Shown here: positions 18,540 through 30,115 of the stretch, piece after piece | Layout of the letters: every line of letters starts with the position of its first letter | Numbering within the stretch: the stretch's first letter is position 1 | NCBI GenBank assembly: GCA_029339505.1 | Contig: JAQISU010000098.1 | Coordinates: 853,001 to 917,000, forward strand | Direction of reading: 5' to 3' | Origin: Unio delphinus | Taxonomy: Eukaryota > Mollusca > Bivalvia > Unionida > Unionidae | Length of the DNA stretch: 64,000 bases | Notes under the pieces: generated by a model | Databases searched by the model: none | What the model saw: only the letters and a program-made list of their open reading frames with translations | What the model was told of the DNA's origin: nothing | Translations under genes and position numbers: made by a program

Positions 18540-19200
18540 AGCCATGGTGACCTTGACCTTTTAACTCTAAAATAGCATGGTTTATATCTAACCCAGGTTG
18601 TAAGCCAACCAAAATTTGGTGAAGGAACATGGTGGAGAACTAAATATTGTTTGCAACAAAACTTTTTCAAAACTGCAAGCCCACTGACCTTGACCTTTGA
18701 CCTTCTGGTCCCAAAATCTGAAGAATTCTATCTTGCTCTCAAGTGAAAGCCATTTACAAAGTAAAGTCTGTGTTTATTATGTAGAACCAAAGCTAATTTT
18801 ATTCATTTACTACAATCAGTGATTTTGACCTTCAACTTTCCTTTTACCCTAAAATTAACAGGCTACTTCCTTATTCCAAGTGCATGCCATTCACAAAGTT
18901 TTATCTATATATGGGATGTAGAACTAATGTTTGTGTTCTAAACAAAACTTCATCTGTCACAATGACCTTGCTATTAGACCTTTTCAACCTGAATCTGATA
19001 AATTATTTTCCTTTGTCTTAAGTAAAGCCTTCCAAACACTTCTGTCCAGGTCTGCGATGCTGAAATAATGATTATGTATAAAAGCCAATTTTCTTCTCTC
19101 AGTCACTAGGACTTTGAAGTTTGACCTTTTCCCCCTAATACAAAGAGACTGTCTTACAACCCCATTTGCAGGCTGTTTATGAAATTTAACTGATGATGGT
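18540..19200. repeat. Diverged ~140-bp tandem units with TGACCTTGACC motifs
   Basis: The motif TGACCTTGACCTTT or relatives occurs near 18546, 18684, 18820, 18960 and 19115, about every 140 bases, with similar text between. The best copy near 18684 contains TGACCTTGACCTTTGACC. The repeats are old and diverged. The AGGTCA-like half-sites (TGACCT reversed) resemble nuclear-receptor sites, but there is no adjacent gene to support a role. Confidence 0.6.
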
Positions 19201-19259
19201 GGAGACAGTTATGGTACAGAAACATACAGATAACAGACATCCAGATACACAAACAGCCG

Positions 19260-20240
19260 GATGGACATCATAACAATATGCTCACCCGCATAAAAAGCAT
19301 ATTAAACAAAATTAATATTTTCCTTTAACCAATCTTATTTCTTTCTTTGAATCTTTTAATTGGAGGATATAAAGAAAACTTATTTATTACTGTCTTTTCA
19401 CAAAGTGGTAATAAAACCAAGATGGGTCGCCAAAAATAAGCATTCCCAATCTAGTGAAACCTGCCTAAAAGACCTAAGGGGGCGCTCACCAGTTAATATG
19501 TACTTTTCAGATAGTGACGTATGTGAGGTGAAGTTGTTTGCATTTGTAACATGCACAATGGAGATAATGTTGGCATATCTCAATGCTACTTTGATGTAAT
19601 GTGGCTGATATTTCTTTGGATACTGCACTTGTGGAAATTGTAAATGATCTAAGCGCATGGTATAACAAAATGGATGCTCCCATGTGCTTGAAAAATTAGC
19701 CAGAATTAATCAAAAGTACACTAACTTTAGCAGTTATTAAACTAGGGAAAACGAATTTTGCTGAAGTAGGCAATAGCAGCTTCTGAAAGTGCAATGAACA
19801 AATTACAAAATATCAGAAAAGTAAAAAAAGTTATCGTACCATTTTTCTACAATTTACCTCTGAAGTCCAGGGAGTGAAAATGACCATGCGGAGCTAGCAG
19901 TTTGTTTACATGAGCACATCTTATGTTAGCCCAAGCTGTATACTCTAGAACCTAAAGTACACCCATCAATCATACATCAAAATAAAGGGAATTGAAAGTT
20001 CTTCTCCCAACACCTAAGATATACAAAGTCTTTATTATATTGCCAGTATAACCAGTGAAGAAATCCTAGAATATTATTTTTCTTTAAAATTCTAACCCTA
20101 TGCAAAGTACGAAACTGTAGAGCGCCACCTAAAGAAGTTTAAATTAATGTAATTGTTGATATCTTGAAGCACAAGGTTTTTCTTGTTCACATTTAATTAG
20201 ACTCAATACCTTCTAGTTCTACATGCCAGACACCCTGCAA
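19260..20240. other. No gene seen
   Basis: AT-rich sequence. The two overlapping short frames around 19360-19658 have no recognisable domain, splice context or codon pattern. Nothing else is supported. Confidence 0.4.
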
Positions 20241-20487
20241 GGGACCCCCATGTGGCTGAGTGGTCTAAAGTGCTCACTGTTACGTATCAGTGCCATCGCA
20301 CCTCTGACTGCAGGGGTTCAAGTCTCTGATTTGGCCAATGTATGTGAGAAAGAGCTAGTAGCTTCTTGTGGGTCAGTGGTTCTTTCCAGGTTTTTTCCTG
20401 AGTTCTTCCTCCACCAATAATACTGGCCACCATGTATAGCTTATTGTGTGCTGAAAAATTGTGTTAAACACTACAACAACAACAACC
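20241..20487 (+). mobile_element. tRNA-derived SINE (family A)
   Basis: A tRNA-like head (TGGCTGAGTGGTCTAAAG, an A-box-like start, then GGTTCAAGTCT, a B box) is followed by a body shared with four other copies in this window (GGTTCTTTCCAGG, TACTGGCCACCATG) and an AAC-rich end. Transcription by RNA polymerase III is expected for an active SINE. Frames inside it are not genes. Confidence 0.8.
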
Positions 20488-22887
20488 AGACACTTGACAC
20501 TATGGATGACCCTAGCTTATAAAGAAAGCATTCCCTGAAGACCTTTCTAGACCTGATGCTGAGCTAAATTATGGTCTATCTGTGTTAACTGCAGGCATTT
20601 ATCTAACCCTGGTATACATACAAAATTGTCTAAAACCTAAATTCAATAATTAAATCCATATATCCAACCTCCACACACTCTTTTGCAACATTTAACATGT
20701 ATTAAAACTTATAAAAATGTTTTATTAAGTGGGAAGTTACTCGTAAAATATATCCTATAAGCTAATTAAATTCTAATTAAACTGTTAACTACTTAACTCT
20801 ATCTAGCTAAAGATAACACCAGTATTAACATGAATCATTGCCACTAAAATTAACAGTAAATAAAGATGTAAACCTCTATCACAGACAGATATTTATTTAA
20901 TTTATCAAGAGAGTTTAGAGTTTTATTTACAAGTGTATCTTTTCATCTAGAACCTAGATAAATACCATATTAAATAATTAAATTTAGCACTGTAATAGAT
21001 AATGCAACATAGGACAATGGACAGAAAGATAGCCATACATTAATTGAATGGTCTTTTTCAGCACATAATTACATAATATAGACAAATTAAGGACCTTTAA
21101 AGTAGTATCTAAAGGTGAAGGGCCCCAAAAAACAGACTGAATGATGCATGTTCCTTCTTGGTCAAAATGTATACAGCAAGCAGTCTTAAACAATGTGCAG
21201 CCCACAGCCATGCAGGTAGTCCTTTTGAAAATATGCATCATTAATGTGCATTAATCAGTGATAAGGAACTATGGCTGGTTATCTATTTTGGTCCCAAACC
21301 AAAAAGGTAGGATGCCCCTGGTATACAGCGAATTTTCTCCCTATATTGGTATAAAACACAATGCACAAGTGATATCACTCACTAGGAAATAGGTGATTTA
21401 ACAGCTGACTGTCACTATGCTGCTTATGTATTTTTTTTACGAACACAATTCAAGGTAAACTATACCCATACTTCAGTTGTGTATCATGTCAATTTTACCT
21501 ATTTAACAATATTCTGAAGGAAAAAAATTCTTCTAAAACATTTTGACATAATTTATGTTCAGCGTATTCTCATCCAACATCTTGATGATATAAATCTGGT
21601 GTGTCAAAACCGTGGCCTGTGGGCTGCATTCGACCCAGTCCTTGACATTGTTCGGTCATGGCCATGTCAGTAGTCCTTGGGAAAATAATAATTTTAATAC
21701 ATCATTACATGTTTGTATAATCAGTGATAAGGAAACTGTTCTTGCTCATGAAGCCTATGACCTTGGGGATTTTATCTGTTTGGCCCCCTTAATCTTTACA
21801 AAGTTTTATCAGAATTAGATTAGACATTATATCCTCAACATCTAGAGAGGTAACAAGCTCAGGCAAGCTGATGCATGATCATTGTAAGAAAACATGTATA
21901 TGCAAATCTCACTTATAACAGGCTTCAAGAACATGATAATAAAGTATAGGGTTATTTACCAAGTTAGAACTAAACTTGATCAAATTTTGGTCTCCAAGTT
22001 ATAAGATCAGCCAGTCTGATACAATATCATCTTATAAATATGCACAGATTTCACTCATCCAACACCTTGATAATTCCAGACTAATTAAGAAGTCTGATCC
22101 AAATCAACTCAGAAATATAGCTAGTTTTGAAAAGCTCTGAAAATCAGATGCAAGATCACATCATTATTACCCGTAGATCTTACAGGCAGAAGGCTGAGTA
22201 AGTGACCACAAAATGCAACAATATATTCACAGATCTTTCATCTACACCAGCAGTGCTAAAAAAACATTATAGCGTGATACCTAGTTGAGGTGCCTGTTGG
22301 GCTTGTCCTAAAACAATTATTTACCTCAGGAAACTGATAGTGTTGATGAAAAAAGTAAATGCATTTTCAAGATGTTGACATGCATGCCTTTACACTTCAC
22401 AATTAAAATCAAATCACCACTGTCCCAGCTGCATTTCTCCTTGTGATAAGTGTTTATATTGATTAGGGCAAGTCCCTTTTTCATATTCTGGACAGTTGTG
22501 GCTAAACTGCAAAAACAGCTGTAGTTTTGATTTACTGGTAAGTACAAAGCAATAAAGCCAATGGGACTAATTAACAGTTAATCTTTATCCTTGCATTTAT
22601 CCTTTGAAAAGGACTGTCCTTAGGACATGCATGTACTATAAAGAAACCATGTTTGACTGTGTGTATGTAAGCACCAGCAATTGATTGGCAAATAAATGAT
22701 GCCCCATTTTGTTGTAACATAAGATGCCTAAGATTTCATTTTAACAGTTAAAATCTGTTGTCACAAGTTACTGTAGATGTGGCCAGGGACATCATTTGAA
22801 TTTGCATGTGCTGTAAAATTGCTCTAGCCTATATATGAAAATGAACAAGCCCAACAATTTTTGCCACATTTAGGATATATTCCCCCC
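20488..22887. other. No gene seen; two diverged direct repeats
   Basis: AT-rich. The stretches near 21100-21310 and 21590-21800 are diverged copies of each other, sharing GTAGTCCTT and ATCAGTGATAAGGAA. The second begins near TGTCAAAACCGTGGCC, which recalls hAT transposon ends. No coding exon is supported. Confidence 0.4.
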
Positions 22888-23031
22888 TAAGTAATTAAAT
22901 AGTTTTGAGGATGTATTCCTATGTAAGTAATTAAATAGTTTTGAGGATGTATTCCTATGTAAGTAATTAAATAGTTTTGAGGATGTATTCCTATATAAGT
23001 AATTAAATAGTTTTGAGGATGTATTCCCAAG
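22888..23031 (+). repeat. 36-bp minisatellite, four copies
   Basis: Units beginning TAAGTAATTAAATAG start at 22888, 22924, 22960 and 22996 and are nearly identical, so the expansion is recent. There are no unique spacers between copies, so this is a tandem repeat and not a CRISPR array. Confidence 0.95.
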
Positions 23032-24090
23032 TTAGGCTCATTACATACAAAAGTAAAAAATAGTCACTATATGTATGCGTGTGCAGGTTGATAAAAGCAC
23101 CCAACAGTCCACTTAACCAATATACAACTTAGTGTCAAGTTATTTTTTTTCTCAGCAGGAAAAAATTATCAGATCATGTCAAAGAATAAAACCATAATTT
23201 CAGATCCCAAAATCTGGCTACAATTCCAGGAATACAGATCAAAAGGTACAATAAGCTTTCTTTGAAATCGGTGATCCCCTGGAGTTTGGAACAGCTTTCC
23301 CAAAGAATTCAGCGGGCTGCCTGATTTTGGACATGTCAGGGTTTCAATGTAAATGTGTCATTTCATTGAGTGTACAGTGGCAATCAGCTTTATGTTTAAA
23401 TTGTATGTGTTTCTTCGGTTGAAATTCTGTTACTACTGCTTAATTTATTATTTTTGCTCATTTAACTTAGTTTAGGTTTCAATTTTGTATGTGCATTTTC
23501 ACAAAAAATGTATCATATTTATTATCTATATTTTTTTTAAATGAAGTCCTTCGAGGTGTCATTAGCTTTTATTTTAAATATAACAATTCTATCTTTATCT
23601 CCATTCTTTTCTTTGGATGTGTTATAAATGTTGGTATTTTAGATTATCTGCTACCTTAATGTACCACATTTTTGTTTTATTTCACTTCAGCAAGAAAGCT
23701 CATGTTTTTGTTAGTTACCAAGACTACCAACATAACATACAATTTCTTGTATCTTGTATCACGTTAGTAGAATTAACATATAATATTGACAGCTAACAAA
23801 GTTAATATTTTCTAGTATTATAATTAACATTAAATTCATTAAATTTGCTCAAATAATGTTTTATAGTATATAGTATATATGGGAAATACTGTATATGTGT
23901 AAAGATACATACATGTACATGGTCCAATTTAGGGACTAATCTTTATACAATTTTGATTTCCAAGATGTAGGCTGAATCGACTGTGCCTTACTTAAATTTA
24001 GTCACAAACAAGGGGACAAGAGTACAAGTTACCATCATAGAAACATATCTATATAGACCTCCTGACTTCATTCTTTTATCTTTCAAATGG
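23032..24090. other. No gene seen
   Basis: AT-rich sequence without supported exons, RNA genes or repeat structure. Confidence 0.4.
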
Positions 24091-24299
24091 TACTGTATAT
24101 ACTTGCTTATAAGTCATCAAAGGTGACAACAAAAATCCAGATCTGCCACAATGTATTGTGTCAGCAGATCAGTCTATTTTGTTGTGCTGATTACTCCCAA
24201 CAAACTGCACAGACCTAGATATGTCAATGCAGCATGTGATGGCTGATCTGGGTCTGCAGAGTCTGCAGTTGGTTTCATCTTATAAGCAAGTATATATAG
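24091..24299. mobile_element. Foldback MITE with terminal inverted repeats
   Basis: The left end has TATATACTTGCTTATAAG (from about 24098) and the right end the inverted CTTATAAGCAAGTATATA (to about 24297). Internally CAGATCTGC-type and AACAAACTGCACAGACC segments are shared with another foldback near 27060-27170. No coding capacity. It is a non-autonomous DNA transposon; superfamily not clear. Confidence 0.65.
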
Positions 24300-24388
24300 T
24301 TCATAGCAGCAGAACTTAATGTACTGTAAGTTAGTACAATTCAGACACATCTGGTTCAGGAATCTTGATCTAGATCAAAATTAAATGT

Positions 24389-24480
24389 ACCTTAAATTTA
24401 TCCCCAAAATAAACTGTATTCCATATAAAAATATTGCAATCCCCAAAATACACTCTATTCCATATAAAAAAAAAAATGTT
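24389..24480 (+). repeat. Two-copy short tandem duplication
   Basis: The segment AATCCCCAAAATAAACTGTA followed by TTCCATATAAAA is repeated once about 39 bases later with two or three changes, ending in an A run. Confidence 0.7.
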
Positions 24481-24834
24481 ATGAAAATAAGCAGTGGGCC
24501 CTGAAATGTTGGTAGCCTAGAGGTTAGTCAGATCTATTAAAAGAATGAATCCAGGATGTCTAAGGTCAGACACCTTTGTCACACCCAATTAACTGTAGAC
24601 AGTCTGAAAACAGAGAGCCTAGCTACATTCACAAAGTTTAGAATACACTGCATTAGGCTGCCAGTCCAAAACTGTCGAGATGTGATGCACAAGTGGCAAG
24701 TCATAGATGCAATAATGGCACACTCTGCCATTTCTTATAAGCATGTGGACAGTATGAGAGCTGATATGAATTTGATCATGTCATACCTGTGTGACAAGGC
24801 TTATGATATCTACTTTATATCTGTTTCCTATGTT

Positions 24835-24838
<4 letters not shown>

Positions 24839-24910
<72 letters not shown>
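24839..24910 (+). repeat. Compound (TG)n(AG)n microsatellite
   Basis: About 30 bases of TG repeats pass directly into about 42 bases of AG repeats. The long frames that cross it on both strands are artefacts of the repeat. Confidence 0.97.
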
Positions 24911-24912
<2 letters not shown>

Positions 24913-26157
24913 AAAAATCCTCTTTCTCATGACACTGTAGTAAATATAGCTGTTATTTACTTTAGATCTTAACGTACATGTCATATTTTGAAGCAACACC
25001 ATTGGTCATTATCAGAGACAGATGAAATGGATGTCCCTATTACATCCAGACCACCTCGGCTATTGCTGTGAAATATGCTATTGTCCACAGTAAGTTTAGA
25101 TTTAGCATTCTGTTCTGAACCATTTTGGCTATTGCTATGCTTAAATTTAAGCACTTAAATTGATTTACTGATCAAGAAGTAATGAAGATTTAAAAAATGG
25201 CATTCGCATCTTACTCGTTTTGCAAATAATCGAGGTGAACCAAATAGCAGTTTTCAGCATATATTAGAGATACAATCCTTAGGACTGATCTCCATGTGTT
25301 GAATAGATTACCAATTTTGTGTTGAGGCATAATGAAAAGAGACTCTTTGAGGGGTGGGTCATAACAGAGCTTAGTGGAGGAGACTGTGCAGAAGGAGAAA
25401 AAAATATTTCTTATGCTGGACCTAAGTCTTGTCATATAAAGGTGTCATGAGGCTGATGGTACTATATGTTCCCATGTTTGAACACAATTTTATCTAAATA
25501 CGTGGAGCATCATGTATTTTTTTTATTAGCAAATCAATGATCGATGTAAACCATTAAATACAAAGTTCTAAATATTGGAACAAATCCGTGATGCAAAACT
25601 TTTATTACAAGCAACATTAATTTTAATTAATTAGTATCAAGCTGCCTACTGAATTTGGTTCAATCTAAAATAATGCAGATTTACTGTACAGAAATGAAAC
25701 TGATGAGTCCAAGAACTGGGGGTTAAATTTTGATAAATAAGGACATACTGATAATCAACCTCAGGCAAGTCCTACCAATATCAAATTTTCTGTCAAATTT
25801 TGTTGATACTCCATAATAAATACTGGAGTTGTGCAAAAGAAGATGATGGGTGCAATCAAGAGCTATAATTCCACTATTTGTAGCTGTAGAATGATAATTA
25901 ACAACCATGAAGTTTCTTCCTTTAACATTTAGTTGAAATCTAATAATAATTAAGAAGTTATAGCTAGAATGAAGATAAACAAATTCAGCCACGTTAGACA
26001 GTGGGTGGGTGGGTTTGTTAATCAGGGGCTATAACTCTGCTAAATGTTGATGCTAAATATAGACAATAACACTGAATTCAGACCTCATCATAAAAATTAT
26101 GCTGCCAATAATGTCTGGCTAAAATCCAATAATAATTAAGGTTGCTGCTGTTGCTGT
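24911..26157. other. No gene seen
   Basis: AT-rich sequence; short frames on the minus strand (25211-25435, 25723-25992) have no domain or splice evidence. Confidence 0.4.
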
Positions 26158-26388
26158 TTTGTCTGTTTTAATTCCATATTACAGCACATGATAGTCTATG
26201 CACAGAAGTATATCTGGTGGAGGAAGATCGATCCCAGGAAAATCACGGTAAGAACCACCTATCCAAAAGAAGCTACAGGCAGCATTCTGACATATACACA
26301 TTGGCCAAGACTGAGACTTAAACCCAGGTGGACATATGTGAGATGGCTGCTCTTGGTGATTTAGACGACTTGACCACTCATGACCTCA
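26158..26388 (-). mobile_element. tRNA-derived SINE (family A), diverged
   Basis: On the minus strand the head reads GAGTGGTCAAGTCGTCTAAA, followed by the same family body (TTCTTTTGGATAGGTGGTTC region, tail toward low coordinates). It matches the copies at 20241, 52268, 53501 and 60848 in layout. Confidence 0.65.
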
Positions 26389-29300
26389 ACCTAGAAGTAG
26401 AGGCACCTATTTTCTCTGAAATAAAGGTTAAATGGGTCTAAAAAATATTCTGATGGACCTGGACTAAAAGAAATCAATAATACCACCCTGTGAAAGATTA
26501 TTTATTTGATCTACCCTTTTAGGCCTAAATAATTTTTTTATTTCAAGTTTCATTCAAATATTGTAAAAGATAATGGTCAGTTGTGGATTAAAATTTCATT
26601 TTGCCATGTATTTTATCATCACTGAACTGTAGCAGTTGGCAAGGAAACCATGATTACTTTACTTAATTGCAAACCATTCCTTCAACAGTTGTTTGCAGTA
26701 TTCCTAAGACTACGTTTAACAAGGTCTTTATGTACCAGATGAAACCATTGCCATATCTTCATTGCACTACTTGATCATGTAAAGTTGATTATGATTCATA
26801 CACAACATGCCAGGAAGTCAATTTATTTGGATCATGCTGTGAAGACTTTGCATACTGAAGCTTTCACAGACAATGCAATAAATGAAAAGCTGCTTAGTGA
26901 TTATGACCCTTAATAATTTTAATCAATGATGCTCAATCTACTTCAGTCACAACATGCAGTAAAAACCTTATTTTAAAGACAGGAAAACAACATTATAAAG
27001 TCACAAGACAATAAAAGAGGGAATGTCAGGAAACCAGAAGCCTGTCTACTATCTATACTTACTAAAAAGATGAGTCCAACTGCAAACTGTACAGACCCAG
27101 ATCTGTTGATGCATAGTGTGCTGATGGATCTGGGTCTGTACAGTTTGTTAGGAGTGATTAGTAGAACAAACAACATAAACTATGATCTGTAGGTGCATTA
27201 TGCTATGGCAGAGCTTGATCTTTGTTGTCTGCAGTTTGAATTAAGTTATAGTTTAGTATATATGGCATTTTTTAGGCTGCAATTATTCGAACAAGTTTTA
27301 AAAAAATTAAAAACTGTACCAGAAATTCTAGTCTAAGCAGTAAATGTTAAGACCAGGAATATTGTAGGTCACTTGCAAAGAACACTGCAAAGAATCTCGG
27401 CAATAACATGGCTTTCAGATCATAATGTATGACATACACTAAACTGTTTCTGTGTCAGCAGCCTACTTCTTTGGGACAGGCATACCGTAGCACATTTTTA
27501 CTGCCCTACATTGATAAATGCTCATGAACTATTTTTTCTAAAACTGCATGCATTAACTATTTTATTTTATTGATAAATAGTGCATCTTGTGTAAATTGTG
27601 AAAATACATTACAAAGGCAGCTGACGGTGACTTTCCACAGCAGAAATGTTAGAATTTACTTACAAATGGAGAATACTGAAAACCCATTATTTGCTATGAC
27701 AATGCCATTCAAAACTTTGAACATCTTTGATTAGTGATTATTTGCATCAGAGAATTGATCTCTTCCCCTGTCCTTGTGTACATAAATTTTCAATGAACTT
27801 TCAACAAAAAAGTCCTCCAACTTTTCACTTCTGCTCATGCGCGAGCAAACTAACCAATGGAAAATGCTTTTGTTAGCACAACTAGGCACTGGGCTAATGG
27901 AAAATTGCTTGGAAGTCAATGTATTAAGATGCATTCAGAAATAGTCCCCAAAATGTGTTTCCTACTCAGCAAAAAACCTCCAGGGGTTAATGTGTTAATA
28001 CTTACAATGTATAAACAGTAAACATTCCTGCTTAGACCTTATGTAAAACTATCATTGGGGCAGTTTATACAGTAAATTGTCAAAGAGGCATTTAAAGGTA
28101 AAGAGGAAAGGTTTAATGAACCATTTTAAATATTACTTGACAATAGCTATGTATTAATTACTTTTAAGAAAGATGCAGGGGAGTCCATTGTCCTGAAGTT
28201 CACAAAATGGAAGAACCAAATTCATTTCACATTCTAGGTAAATTATAGAAAAAGTTGGATGCAAGTTAAAGAACAAAAGTTATTGTTGAAGAAAAAGTCA
28301 TAATAAATCATTGTCTTGAAGTATAATTTTTCAGCCATCTATTAAAGACTATTGGCAAGTTTGTGAACAGGGGCAACATTTTTTTTTTGAAGTAGGATTT
28401 TACTCCACATAAAAAATGCAAAGCATGATTATTTTAATTGTCGGAATACTGTTATAATAAGCATGATTCATTTTTGTAAATTGAGTCGGGAAGCAATAAA
28501 CTATCAGCACAGTACAGCAAATCTGAAAACTCCAGGTGGATTTAGTTTTACTTCATGAAGTATTGCAGCAAGGAAGATAATTTCATTCTGAACACATACA
28601 GAAAACAACATATAGATACAAGTCGTTCTAGGATGTATGACATCCCTTATCTTCCTGTATGTAAGACATTTAAGACATTAAAATGATCATTCAAATTAGT
28701 TACCTTTACTATTTTATTCATTATAAAAAATCTTGTTAAAATACTAACTATTAATTGACCTATCAAGATGAAAATGACCGAAAGACAATAATAAGCACAT
28801 AATGACTGATTTGTGTTGCATTAACACTCATTCTGGATAAAGACATTTATTACTGCTACATTATCTGTGAAGCTGTCCTCATTAAACTTGAAAATATCAA
28901 GTCCCACCCTTCATGCAAGTAGATCATCAGTCCTAAATGTAACGTATATTCATTTTTCTAAAAGACTTGTGAGATAATGTCGAATCGAGTGAAGGTTTGT
29001 GGTCATGCTTGCATTCCTTGTGTTTATATATATATTATTGTAAAGGGTATTTCATTTTGTCAGACAATTCGCCGTACTTTATTGATAAAACGTCAGACTC
29101 CTGTGGTTTAAATCCTCTAGTCAGCAATTAATGTTCATGAAAAACTATCACCTGTTATTTATTATAATATCATCAAACCGAGGTCCATGTCTGGTGATTA
29201 AACCTCAGCAAAGGCTTTACTTTTGTTCAATCATTGAGCTGATTTTGTGTGAAGAGTCACCTTAATTGTTCTCATTGTCTGACAGGTGTAAATTGCTTGG

Positions 29301-29400
29301 AATAGCTTGAAATCTATCCCATACTTATTTTTTTGCTGAAGTATGCGGTTGATATCACATCATCAGTAGCCCATTAGGAATCGAGAACAGACATATGTAT
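26389..29400. other. No gene seen; one foldback element
   Basis: Mostly AT-rich unique-looking DNA. Near 27075-27165 the two halves AACTGTACAGACCCAGATCT and its reverse complement lie about 20 bases apart and would form a long hairpin related to 24091-24299. The minus-strand frame at 27731-27934 has no clear identity. Confidence 0.45.
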
Positions 29401-29414
29401 CAAACTCAATTGTT

Positions 29415-30115
29415 TTAATCGATGCGAAAACGTTTTAGATGCTCATGAGTAACATGCCGCCATTTCTTCATGCGACTTTTTTCCTTAAAGTCTGCCCCAT
29501 GAACTCTCTGATCTGCATTACGATTTGTTTGATCTACTATCAGATGCAATAACTCGTCGTCTAAGAAAAAGTCTTCAATAATCTGTAGGTTCATTATGCA
29601 CCATCTCGACATTTAATTTTGAATTACCAGTGAATGGGGGTTGACAGGAGCGCCATCTTTTCACGTCAAACAAGCATGTACATCCGACTCCAGTTCCACG
29701 TAAATTACTGGCTCAAAATCATTCATGTGTATTTTCATCAATACCTCGCTTGCTCCAATAATGTCATTTTTTTTCAAATTATTCCAAACCACTATTAGCA
29801 TCACTATCAGAATCGAATATTTGTTGCAAGAAATCAACTTCGTATTCAGCGTCGGCCATTTTAGCTTTGCACAAGTACCACGTGTTTAAAAGCGAGCATT
29901 TGTAAAATTACATCGTTAATAGGATATTAAAGGACAGAATGCTTGTTCCGGGCCTTTTTAAACCAATCAAATATAGTTTTCAGGCATTTATAGCAAGATG
30001 AAGTTATAGAATGCGATCATTGTTGCTCACCTCGAGCGCGACTATAGTCGCGACACGAACTACGGGACCAAAAACAAAAGCGCGACTATAGCGCGACACG
30101 CACTTTAAGGGTTAA
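29415..30115 (-). pseudogene. piggyBac transposase N-terminal remnant with one element end
   Basis: On the minus strand, 29415-29612 encodes a piggyBac-like segment (FFLDDELLHLIVDQTNRNA). Upstream (29612-29880) an acidic piggyBac-type N-terminus beginning MADAEYEVDFLQQIFDSDSD can be followed through stops. The element end is probably AAGGG followed by TTAA at 30112-30115. Just inside it are a perfect 16-base palindrome, CGCGACTATAGTCGCG (30037-30052), and a second partial copy at 30081-30099. The other end was not found, so the element is truncated or deeply decayed. Confidence 0.65.

Noticed and set aside
20241..20310. Functional tRNA genes at the SINE heads (also 52268, 53650-53730, 59981, 60848)
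   Set aside because: Each has A- and B-box-like text but no full cloverleaf, and is followed by a shared non-tRNA body.
22888..23031. CRISPR-like array
   Set aside because: Four head-to-tail 36-base copies without unique spacers, in animal DNA: a minisatellite.
24556..24972. 138-codon plus-strand frame across the TG/AG repeat
   Set aside because: Its end is pure microsatellite and the rest has no domain or splice context.
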